Below, one piece after another: positions 47,301 through 54,152 of a stretch of DNA of 64,000 nt. The stretch is from Zunongwangia profunda SM-A87 (GTDB lineage: Bacteria; Bacteroidota; Bacteroidia; Flavobacteriales; Flavobacteriaceae), in NCBI RefSeq assembly GCF_000023465.1, contig NC_014041.1:124001-188000 (forward strand). The letters are read 5' to 3'. Position numbers and translations under genes: made by a program. Under the pieces are notes generated by a model that was given only the letters and a program-made list of their open reading frames with translations, made no database searches and had not been told where the DNA came from. Position 1 is the first letter of the stretch. The number at the start of each line of letters is the position of its first letter.

Positions 47301-47758
47301 TGGTAGCTAAAATTAATCAACTTCAAGCCGAAGATATTGCAACGATCGAAAAAGAAGGCAAAATTGAGATTGAAGTAAATGGAGAAATGATTATTTTGGA
47401 CGCCAGTGAAGTAGAAATAAGTTCGCAAGATATCGAAGGATGGCTTGTGGCTAGCAGTGGCAATATAACTGTAGCGCTAGACGTTAATATCTCGCCAGAA
47501 CTCAAAAAAGAAGGAGTTGCGAGAGAATTGGTAAACCGAATTCAGAATATGAGAAAAGACAGTGGATTCGAGGTGACCGATACTATTAACGTACAGCTGC
47601 AAAAAGATGGCATTATCGAGGATGCTGTTGCAGATAATATAACCTATATCAAAACTGAAACTTTAACTGCAGCGCTCGAACTTGCAGAAGTAGTAAAAGA
47701 TGGAGTAGATGTTGAATTTGACGATGTAACTACAAAATTATTAATCACAAAAAACTAA
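44333..47758 (+). CDS. ileS: Isoleucyl-tRNA synthetase, type-2-like
   Basis: 1,141 residues. Class I signatures are GIHH in place of HIGH (57-60, in NGLPGIHHVMA) and KMSKR (689-693). The length, the GLPxxxH form of the first motif and KMSKR point to the eukaryote-like type 2 group, which tends to resist mupirocin; this is inference. Editing domain CP1 spans roughly 200-400. A 21-bp GC-rich palindrome at 45250-45270 adds the residues LPAGKAG (307-313) in frame within CP1. Confidence 0.96.
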   Translation: MSTKFPEYKGLDLPKVAEETLKYWKENQIFEKSITSRDGEKPFIFFEGPPSANGLPGIHHVMARSIKDIFCRYKTQKGFQVKRKAGWDTHGLPVELGVEKELGITKEDIGTKISVEQYNEACKNAVMRYTDIWNDLTEKMGYWVDMDDPYITYKPKYMETVWYLLKQIYNKGLIYKGYTIQPYSPKAGTGLSSHELNQPGTYQDVSDTTVTAMFKTKKETLPAGLKEHEEDVFLIAWTTTPWTLPSNTALTVGPKIEYVTVKTYNQYTFEPITIVVAKELALKQFDKKFKQVESEEELKAYKEGDNLPAGKAGKIPFLIGENYKGKDLVGIAYEQLLPYTLPFENPENAFRVISGDFVTTEDGTGIVHTAPTFGADDALVAKQATPPVPPMLVKDENDNLVPLVDLQGKFRPEMGEFAGKYVKNEYYDDAEVPEKSVDVEIAIKLKEENRAFKVEKYVHSYPNCWRTDKPILYYPLDSWFIKVTEVKDRMHELNTGINWKPKSTGEGRFGNWLANANDWNLSRSRYWGIPLPIWRTEDGREEKIIGSVEELKIEITKAVEAGVMDKDIFADFKIGDMSEENYANVDLHKNVVDTITLVSDSGKAMKREADLIDVWFDSGSMPYAQWHYPFENKEKVEKDWRKADFIAEGVDQTRGWFYTLHAIATMTFDDVAYKNVVSNGLVLDKNGQKMSKRLGNAVDPFETLSVYGPDATRWYMISNANPWDNLKFDIEGIGEISRKFFGTLYNTYSFFTLYANIDNFTYAEADVKLEERPEIDRWILSELHTLIEKVDKFYADYEPTKATRVISEFVQENLSNWFVRLSRRRFWKGDYQQDKISAYQTLYTCLETVAKLSAPVAPFFMDALYKDLNQTTKKENYESVHTALFPVFDEKFVDKSLERKMEKAQTISSLVLSLRKKEMIKVRQPLQRIMIPVLDKKQGEEILAVQDLIKSEVNVKEVELIDDASGILVKQIKPNFRVLGPRFGKEMKHVVAKINQLQAEDIATIEKEGKIEIEVNGEMIILDASEVEISSQDIEGWLVASSGNITVALDVNISPELKKEGVARELVNRIQNMRKDSGFEVTDTINVQLQKDGIIEDAVADNITYIKTETLTAALELAEVVKDGVDVEFDDVTTKLLITKN
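45250..45270. repeat. 21-bp GC-rich near-palindrome inside ileS
   Basis: Arms CCTGCC and GGCAGG around a GCCGGC-like centre. Related 21-bp copies lie at 50023-50043 and 50397-50417, and an inverted variant at 42332-42349. Its length is seven codons, so it does not shift the ileS frame. Confidence 0.85.
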
Positions 47759-47765
47759 GCAGCTT

Positions 47766-48149
47766 ATGTCAACCGAAGTAAAAGAGCGTTTTAGCGATGC
47801 GGAATTGGCCGAATTTAAAGAGCTAATCCAAGGTAAAATCGCCAAAGCCAAAGAACAACTAGAAATTTATCAAAATGCTTATAAAAACGACGGGAACAAC
47901 GGTACAGATGATACATCCCCAACGTTTAAGGCTTTTGAAGAAGGTAGCGAAACTATGAGTAAAGAAGCGAATTCTCAATTGGCGATTCGTCAGGAGAAAT
48001 TTATTCGTGATCTTAAAAATGCTTTAATGCGTATCGAGAATAAAACCTATGGTGTATGTCGTGTTACCGGAAAATTAATCAATAAAGAGCGTCTAAAGCT
48101 GGTTCCGCATGCCACTTTAAGTATCGAGGCTAAAAATATGCAACGATAA
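47766..48149 (+). CDS. TraR/DksA family protein with degenerate zinc finger
   Basis: 127 residues. An N-terminal coiled coil (about 8-95) is followed by YGVCRVTGKLINKERLKLVPHATLS. The standard finger has four cysteines; here only one remains, with the fold motif intact. Bacteroidota members of this family often look like this. Predicted to bind the RNA polymerase secondary channel; unproven. It starts 7 nt after ileS, in the order ileS-dksA-lspA usual for Flavobacteria, though another gene is inserted before lspA. Confidence 0.85.
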   Translation: MSTEVKERFSDAELAEFKELIQGKIAKAKEQLEIYQNAYKNDGNNGTDDTSPTFKAFEEGSETMSKEANSQLAIRQEKFIRDLKNALMRIENKTYGVCRVTGKLINKERLKLVPHATLSIEAKNMQR

Positions 48150-48187
48150 GAGAAAAGCTTTACTCGATAATCGAGAATAAATACTCC

Positions 48188-48215
48188 GATCCTTTCCTGA
48201 TAGCTATCTGGAAGG
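48188..48215. repeat. Short palindrome related to TCCCGATAGCTATCGGGA
   Basis: CCTTTCC-TGATAGCTATCT-GGAAGGG, a hairpin with the same GATAGCTATC centre as the palindromes at 23429 and 23797. It sits in the 245-bp gap after the DksA-like gene. Confidence 0.5.
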
Positions 48216-48350
48216 GAGGGATGACTATAAATAAAAAATGGTTTTCTAGAAGCTATCTCATGGGCTTGCTCAAGGTAGTTTGGAATTTCACCGCAGCTAA
48301 TATTTTATTAAAATATTTGCGCGGTTGGCCATTAGGTATTTGATCAAAAA

Positions 48351-48380
48351 ATAAACGCTCCCGTTTTAAGGAGCGTTTAT
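48351..48380 (+). terminator. Hairpin, probable terminator
   Basis: ATAAACGCTCC (48351-48361) pairs over 11 bp with GGAGCGTTTAT (48370-48380), loop 8 nt. The following T-run is weak (TGTTCT). It ends 15 nt before the next start codon, so it may instead affect translation. Confidence 0.55.
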
Positions 48381-48395
48381 TGTTCTATAAATGAT

Positions 48396-49028
48396 ATGAA
48401 AATAGCTAATCGATATTGGATGTTTTTATTGTGTTTTTTTACAGGCACAGTTATAGTAGTTGCTCAAAAAGATACACAGAATATCCTAAATTCAGATTTT
48501 AAAGAAGTGATTATCGATGCCAATGAGGTTTTTAAAATCAATATCTTTAGCGAAAAAAGAAAGACCTTAAAGTATAGAAGTCACTCTGAAGGAGAATATT
48601 TGAATGATATCAGGCTAACAACAAGTTTAAAAAATGGGAAGCTTTATATCGAAACTCAATATCCAGAACAACTGGTAGGTGGTTTTGATAAGTTGAGTGC
48701 ACATAAAGTCTTTTCTTTAGAAGTAGATCTTTATTTGCCAGAATATAAAATACTTATGATTAGTTCTAATTCTGCTTCTTTGATTGTTTCAGGGAAATTT
48801 GAAAGTTTCTCGGCCAATCTTCAACGAGGTTATTGTAACTTAAAAGATTTTGAGGGAAATGCAACGATAAATACCTACAAAGGTGATATTGATGCAGAAG
48901 TAGTTTCTGGAGAAGTAATGGCAAAAAGCAGGCACGGTAAAGTTTTGGTCGATCAAAAGCTTTATGGAATGCATCAAATTAAATTAACTTCAATTAATGG
49001 TGACATAAGCGTGCGAAAAACTAAATAA
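48396..49028 (+). CDS. Secreted DUF4097-like beta-helix protein
   Basis: 210 residues. Signal peptide ends at IVVAQ. The C-terminal half has short repeating beta rungs (LIVSGKFESFSANLQ, GYCNLKDFEGNATINT, KGDIDAEVVSGEV, GDISVRK) as in DUF4097/putative adhesin proteins. Function unknown. It lies between the DksA-like gene and lspA on the same strand. Confidence 0.7.
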   Translation: MKIANRYWMFLLCFFTGTVIVVAQKDTQNILNSDFKEVIIDANEVFKINIFSEKRKTLKYRSHSEGEYLNDIRLTTSLKNGKLYIETQYPEQLVGGFDKLSAHKVFSLEVDLYLPEYKILMISSNSASLIVSGKFESFSANLQRGYCNLKDFEGNATINTYKGDIDAEVVSGEVMAKSRHGKVLVDQKLYGMHQIKLTSINGDISVRKTK

Positions 49029-49034
49029 TATTAG

Positions 49035-49042
49035 TATTTTTG
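49035..49042 (+). promoter_or_regulatory. Candidate -7 promoter element for lspA
   Basis: TATTTTTG followed by G, matching TAnnTTTG, 23 nt before the ATG. Confidence 0.4.
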
Positions 49043-49065
49043 GTGCGTTTTTAACAAAAAAAGAA

Positions 49066-49674
49066 ATGTCTTTAAAGAAAGCAGGCCTAATAATATTTAT
49101 TGTTCTTTTAATCGATCAGGTATCTAAAATTTATATCAAAACACATTTTGAACTTGGCGACGAGTATAAGGTTCTTGATTGGTTTAGAATTCTTTTTGTT
49201 GAAAATGAAGGGATGGCCTGGGGTACTAAAATTCCGGGACAGTATGGGAAACTAGCACTTACGCTTTTCCGTTTAGTAGCGATTTTTGGAATAGGTTACT
49301 GGCTGGTAGATTCTGTAAAGAAAAATGGAAGTCGAATTTTGATTACCTCAATCTCGTTGATCTTTGCCGGTGCTTTTGGAAATATAATTGATTCGGTTTT
49401 CTACGGAATCACGTTTAACGACAGTTATAATAAAGTAGCGACTTTTTTACCTGAAGGTGGAGGCTACGGAACACTTTTCCATGGAAAGGTGGTAGATATG
49501 CTTTATTTTCCTTTATATGAGGGATATCTACCGGAGTGGATTCCGTTTTGGGGAGGTAAGTTCTTTACCTTTTTTGAACCTGTATTTAATATTGCCGATT
49601 CTTCGATAAGTATTGGCGTGGTTTTATTGCTGTTATTCAACAAAAGAGCTTTCCCAAAAGAAGAGAAAGAGTAG
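49066..49674 (+). CDS. lspA: Lipoprotein signal peptidase (signal peptidase II)
   Basis: 202 residues, longer than the usual 160-170 because of an extracytoplasmic insert (about 112-140), as seen in Bacteroidota. Conserved aspartates lie in GNIID (109), VVDM (144) and FNIADSSIS (178). Four membrane helices. It cleaves prolipoprotein signal peptides and would process the lipoproteins in this window, such as the GH32 enzyme. Confidence 0.93.
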   Translation: MSLKKAGLIIFIVLLIDQVSKIYIKTHFELGDEYKVLDWFRILFVENEGMAWGTKIPGQYGKLALTLFRLVAIFGIGYWLVDSVKKNGSRILITSISLIFAGAFGNIIDSVFYGITFNDSYNKVATFLPEGGGYGTLFHGKVVDMLYFPLYEGYLPEWIPFWGGKFFTFFEPVFNIADSSISIGVVLLLLFNKRAFPKEEKE

Positions 49675-50022
49675 TAAAGTTTATAGCCGTTAGCCTATAG
49701 CTTTCAGCTCTTAGCTTTAAAATAGTCGTCTAATGTTTTTTAATGGGCAGATTTCAATAGAAGAAGGGAAAGCAAAAAAACGTGCTTCGTCATCTCGACC
49801 GAAGCGGAGGGATCTTTTTCTGATAGAAGTTAGAATATATAGAAGAGACGCAAGAATCAGGAAGCAGGCCTATTAATTTTGAATAACTTTATTATTTAGT
49901 CTAATAGAGAAAATTTGTAAATGATTCTGCAAAAACTTCTCGATACCACAACTTTTGAACCTTGAATTTTTGAACTTTGAACGTCTATCTTGATTAAGAT
50001 TTCTTCATTCCGCTGCGCTGCA

Positions 50023-50043
50023 CCTGCCTGCCAGCGAGGCAGG
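50023..50043. repeat. 21-bp near-palindrome, repeat copy 1
   Basis: Sits between GCTGCA and GTCGAAATGAC. Same class as the ileS insert. The matching site in copy 3 (50762-50778) reads GCTACA-GTCGAAATGAC without it. Confidence 0.85.
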
Positions 50044-50396
50044 GTCGAAATGACAACGAAGTTCATTCAAAGCTTAGCATCAAGAATTCAATATAAAATA
50101 GTCGTCTTATGTTTTTAATGGGCAGATTTCAATAGAAGAAGGAAAAGCAAAAAAACGTGCTTCGTCATCTCGACCGAAGCGTAGAGATCTTTTTCTGATA
50201 AGTTAGTATATAGAGAAGAGACGCAAGAATCAGGAAGCAGGCCTATTAATTTTGAATAAGTTTATAATTTAGTCTAATAGAGAAAATTTGTAAATGATTA
50301 CTGTAAAGGCTTCTCGATACCACAACTTTTGAACCTTGAATTTTTGAACTTTGAACGTCTATCTTGATTGAGATTTCTTCATTTCGCTACGCTGCA

Positions 50397-50417
50397 CCTG
50401 CCTGCCAGCGAGGCAGG
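50397..50417. repeat. 21-bp near-palindrome, repeat copy 2
   Basis: Identical to the copy at 50023-50043 and in the same place within its unit. Confidence 0.85.
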
Positions 50418-50800
50418 GTCGAAATGACAACGAAGTTCATTCAAAGCTTAGCATCAAGAATTCAATATTAAATACTCATCCTATGTTTTTAATGGGCAGG
50501 TTTCAATAGAAGAAGGGAAAAAAAACGTGCTTTGTCATCTCGACCGGAGCGGAGAGATCTTTTTCTGATAGAAGTTAGAATATAGAGAAGAGACGCAAGA
50601 ATCAGGAAGCAGGCCTATTAATTTTGAATAACTTTATTATTTAGTCTAATAGAGAAAATTTGTAAATGATTCTGCAAAGACTTCTCGATACCACAACTTT
50701 TGAACCTTGAATTTTTGAACTTTGAACGTCTATCTTTATTGAGATTTCTCCATTTCGCTACGCTACAGTCGAAATGACAACGAATTTTGTTCAAAATTTA

Positions 50801-51106
50801 AAATTCAGAATAATAAACCTCTATTTTATAAACACGATGTTCTTTTTTCTAAAAGAAATTGCTTCTATACTATACCAAAAATTAGCAAATCAACACATCA
50901 TCACATTTTCAAATCGAAAAGTATGGTCTTTCTCTTGCTTCTTGTCTCCTGGTTCCCGATTTTCATTTCAGCATTCAGCACTCCAAATTCAGCATAAAAA
51001 AGGTAGCGTCTATATTCTAATTTTCTCATCTCTAAACTGGAAATAGTATTTCAATTACCAAATTAGCACGTCATCAAATTTTCAAATTAAAAAAGCGATC
51101 TAAATT
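50801..51106. other. Gene-free stretch between the tandem repeat and the minus-strand operon
   Basis: AT-rich, with inverted copies of dispersed fragments: AATTAGCAAATCAACACATC near 50881 and TTAGCACGTCATCAAATTTTC near 51062 are reverse complements of the block near 1710 and 11920. CTTGCTTCTTGTCTCCTGG near 50935 is the inverse of the CAGGAAGC block. The open frame in this stretch has no coding character. Confidence 0.6.
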
Positions 51107-51670
51107 CTAAAATCTATAAACTTTCTTCGGAGTCACACAATAATCAAGCGGAATATCACTGGGGTATACATCTTGAAAAGCTTCTTCAGCTTCGTAAAAA
51201 GAAAGTCCTATTTTAATAATGTTGGGTTTACAGTTGCTTAAAAATTTATCGTAGTAGCCTTTACCATAACCAATGCGGTGACCGTTTTTATCGAAAGCAA
51301 GTAAAGGCACAAAGACCACATCTATTTTTGCTGAGGGAATTTCTATCCCATCTACGGGCTCTGGAATATTCCACCTGTTTTTTTTGATCTTGGTGGTTTC
51401 TGTAAGTAAATAATTGATCAGATTGTTATGCTCGATATCGGTTCTGGGAATGACCACATTTTTATCTTTACCCTGAAGAATGTGTAAAATAAATTCGGTA
51501 TCCACCTCTTTCTGCTCTGCAATACTAAGGAACAGGTGATAAAAATCACCTTCCCAGACATCAAGTTGAAGTAAGTTATTGGCAATCTTTAAACTATATT
51601 CTTCAATAACTTCAGGAGAAAGATCGATACGTAAAGCTTTGTATTTTTTACGGAGGTCGGTCTTATTCAT
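51107..51670 (-). CDS. 5-formyltetrahydrofolate cyclo-ligase
   Basis: 187 residues. N-terminal KTDLRKKYKALR and the diagnostic HRIGYGKGYYDKFL near residue 130 match the MTHFS/YgfA family, which turns 5-formyl-THF into methenyl-THF using ATP. Its start overlaps the upstream aspartoacylase-like gene by 8 nt, so it is the last gene of a four-gene operon. Confidence 0.92.
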   Translation of the reverse strand: MNKTDLRKKYKALRIDLSPEVIEEYSLKIANNLLQLDVWEGDFYHLFLSIAEQKEVDTEFILHILQGKDKNVVIPRTDIEHNNLINYLLTETTKIKKNRWNIPEPVDGIEIPSAKIDVVFVPLLAFDKNGHRIGYGKGYYDKFLSNCKPNIIKIGLSFYEAEEAFQDVYPSDIPLDYCVTPKKVYRF

Positions 51671-52649
51671 CGATCACTTTTGAGGCGGTTGATATATGAA
51701 AAATAGCATCACCCTGATATACGATAGGTGATTCATTCACATTTATGATATATCCCTGATTTCTTGATTTTATCTTATGCCTAAATTTCCCGTAAGGATC
51801 GGTAATCGTGCCAATATATTCCCCTTTTTCAACAAACTTTCCGCAAGGAATTTTAAGATGTAAAAGTCCGCTGTATTTCGCACGCATCCAGGTGGTATTT
51901 TCAATCAAAATAGGTTCGGCATGGGCATCAGGTAATTCAAATTTAGATTTAAGCATATTTAGATGATCCAGGATACGCATGGTGCCTTCAACTCCTTGTT
52001 TTGCAATTTCTTTATTGCTATCCTGGGATTTTCCACCTTCAAAAAGTAAAATTGGGATCCCCATTTTAGAGCAGGTTTCACGATACGATTTGGTAATTGT
52101 CGTAGAAACGATAGTAAACGGAGCTTTAAAAATATTCGCTAATTCTATACTATGCTTATCGCCTTTTTTAACGCGTATTTGCGCTACGTTAAATCTACTT
52201 GCGCCACCGGTATGAAAATCCAGGCAGAAATCGGCAATTGGTAAAATTTCCTGCACAAACTGAAAAGCAAACCTGCTGGCCAGCGAGCCGTTTTTAGTAC
52301 CCGGGAACATTCGGTTTAAATCACGGCCATCGGGAAATTCACGAGCCATATTTAAAAAACCAAACACATTAACTACCGGTATACAAATAGTAGTGCCGCA
52401 TTTAGGTTTGTTAATTTCTTTACTGATGAGTTGTCTTACGATTTCTACCCCATTCAATTCATCACCATGGATACCGGCGGTAATTAATACTACCGGTCCT
52501 GGGTTCTTAGAACGCTCTATAATCACTGGCACTTCAACAGAAGTTGTGGTGTAAAGTTTCGCCATGTTAAGATTAATAGTGGCGCTTTTACCGGGTAAAA
52601 TCTTTTTGCCCAGAATTTCCAGAACGTTTTCTTTGGTGATTTGAGGCAT
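51663..52649 (-). CDS. Succinylglutamate desuccinylase/aspartoacylase family deacylase
   Basis: 328 residues. Zinc carboxypeptidase-like site: AGIHGDELNGVE (His, Glu), RDLNRMFPG and DFHTGG (His). The C-terminal part has a biotinyl-lipoyl-like beta domain (IPCGKFVEKGEYIGTI). The family hydrolyses N-acyl amino acids. Between a RimK-type ligase and 5-FCL; with RimK and a retropepsin-like protein upstream it forms a known type of cluster, whose substrate is unclear. Confidence 0.88.
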   Translation of the reverse strand: MPQITKENVLEILGKKILPGKSATINLNMAKLYTTTSVEVPVIIERSKNPGPVVLITAGIHGDELNGVEIVRQLISKEINKPKCGTTICIPVVNVFGFLNMAREFPDGRDLNRMFPGTKNGSLASRFAFQFVQEILPIADFCLDFHTGGASRFNVAQIRVKKGDKHSIELANIFKAPFTIVSTTITKSYRETCSKMGIPILLFEGGKSQDSNKEIAKQGVEGTMRILDHLNMLKSKFELPDAHAEPILIENTTWMRAKYSGLLHLKIPCGKFVEKGEYIGTITDPYGKFRHKIKSRNQGYIINVNESPIVYQGDAIFHISTASKVIDE

Positions 52650-52657
52650 AAATTAAA

Positions 52658-53530
52658 TTAGGCGTGTTTTTCGATATATCGAATAATGGTTTTGGCAATA
52701 TCTTTTCCGGTAGCTTTTTCGATACCTTCTAATCCCGGTGAAGAATTTACTTCAAGAATTAATGGTCCGCGTGAACTTTGGATCATATCCACACCCGCAA
52801 CGCCAAGCCCCATGGCTTTGGTCGCTTTTACCGCTGCAATTTCTTCTTCATCACTAAGTTCAATGGCCTCAGCACTACCACCGCGATGCAGGTTAGAACG
52901 GAACTCGCCTTCTTTTCCCTGTCTTTTCATAGCACCAACTACGTGACCATCTACGACAAAAGCTCTAATATCTGCACCTTTGGCTTCTTTTATAAATTCC
53001 TGCACGATCACTCGGGCCTGTAAACCGTTAAACGCTTCAATTACAGACTCGGCTGCATTTTTGGTTTCAGCAAGAACAACACCAACACCCTGTGTTCCTT
53101 CTAAAAGCTTAATGACCAATGGTGGTCCGCCAACCTGACTAATAACTCCAGAAACATCTCTGGAATAATTAGTGAATACTGTTTTTGGAAGTCCGATTTT
53201 AGCGCGAGAAAGCACCTGAAGACTTCTTAATTTATCGCGGCTTCTTACCAAAGCTTCACTTTCTGTCGTGGTAAAGGCCCCCATCATCTCGAACTGGCGA
53301 ACAACTGCGGTACCATAAAAGGTTACCGAAGAACCAATTCTAGGGATAATGGCATCTACATCTTTTATATAGTCTCCCTTAAAATAAATGTTAGGGTTTC
53401 TCCTTTCTATGACAATATCACATTTTAAGGGGTCTACAACCTCTACGGTGTGTTTGCGTTTCATTGCCGCTTCAACAAGGCGTTTTGTTGAATATAGTTG
53501 CGTATTTCTGGAAAGGATTTTAATGTTCAT
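52658..53530 (-). CDS. rimK: RimK family alpha-L-glutamate ligase (ATP-grasp)
   Basis: 290 residues from the Met at 53530 (the frame opens at 53563). ATP-grasp motifs: [40 protein letters not shown] and [13 protein letters not shown]. In E. coli RimK adds glutamates to ribosomal protein S6; whether this homologue does so here is inference. It overlaps the protease gene upstream by 11 nt. Confidence 0.9.
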   Translation of the reverse strand: MNIKILSRNTQLYSTKRLVEAAMKRKHTVEVVDPLKCDIVIERRNPNIYFKGDYIKDVDAIIPRIGSSVTFYGTAVVRQFEMMGAFTTTESEALVRSRDKLRSLQVLSRAKIGLPKTVFTNYSRDVSGVISQVGGPPLVIKLLEGTQGVGVVLAETKNAAESVIEAFNGLQARVIVQEFIKEAKGADIRAFVVDGHVVGAMKRQGKEGEFRSNLHRGGSAEAIELSDEEEIAAVKATKAMGLGVAGVDMIQSSRGPLILEVNSSPGLEGIEKATGKDIAKTIIRYIEKHA

Positions 53531-53966
53531 TCGTTTGGTGTTGATTGTTAAATGATAAATCAATTAGTTGTGGATCCACAATAAATTTGTTGCTTAAAAA
53601 TTTTCGTCCTAAAAGAACAGGGAAACGCATTTCCTGGCGTGAAGACAAAGAAAGCGAAATTTTATAAATTTTATTAAAAAGCTTTATTTTTGATTCGATC
53701 TGATAACGCTTTTGTATCATTCCATTACTACTACGAACGTAAATAATATCATAGTCTTTAAAAATGAATTCTTTACCGTTGTATAGCGCATGCTCTTCAT
53801 CAAGAAATTTGCAGTATAATACATCGTCTTTTTCAATAATTTCGTCACAGTGAATGGAAGAGGTGTAAGCTCCGGTATCTATTTTTACCGAAATTCCTTC
53901 AAGATCCAGCACCGGGAAATCTGCCTTGTCAAAACGTCCAATAATTCTTTTTTTGCTTTCGCTCAT
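53520..53966 (-). CDS. Retropepsin-like (putative ATP-dependent zinc) protease, PF05618 type
   Basis: 148 residues. The aspartic-protease-like active site is [16 protein letters not shown] (Asp-Thr-Gly) near residue 30, with LLGRKFL at the second flap side. This small family is usually encoded with RimK and in Pseudomonas is called RimB. First gene of the operon. A partner role in removing or limiting the glutamate tail is inferred. Confidence 0.85.
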   Translation of the reverse strand: MSESKKRIIGRFDKADFPVLDLEGISVKIDTGAYTSSIHCDEIIEKDDVLYCKFLDEEHALYNGKEFIFKDYDIIYVRSSNGMIQKRYQIESKIKLFNKIYKISLSLSSRQEMRFPVLLGRKFLSNKFIVDPQLIDLSFNNQHQTNEH

Positions 53967-54152
53967 ATATCCAAGATAGCCAAAATAAATGTTTTATGGT
54001 TTTAAGGAATTATAAAATACCTTTAAAACTGCTAATTTCAGCAATACATTCGAGATTCAGAAATAAAAAATGAAAGAAGAATTGGTGAAAAATTGCTTCA
54101 AATTTCCCTGAATTTCTTCAAAATGGCCTAAAGATATTTTAAATTTGAAGTG

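Larger units (their letters stand above)
49719..50800. repeat. Three tandem copies of a ~375-bp noncoding unit
   Basis: Copies start at about 49719, 50095 and 50469 (periods 376 and 374). Each holds TTTCAATAGAAGAAGG, a TCATCTCGACCGAAGCG arm, an AAGAATCAGGAAGCAGGCC segment, CTTCTCGATACCACAAC, and a reversed arm ending GTCGAAATGAC. The two arms make each unit a potential long hairpin. Copies 1 and 2 carry a 21-bp near-palindrome that copy 3 lacks. No coding frame is credible. Confidence 0.9.

Noticed and set aside
49719..50800. CRISPR or minisatellite
   Set aside because: Units of about 375 bp are similar over their whole length; no spacers.
50774..51046. 90-residue open frame on the plus strand
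   Set aside because: It lies in dispersed repeat sequence, begins in the third tandem copy and has no domain or signal peptide.
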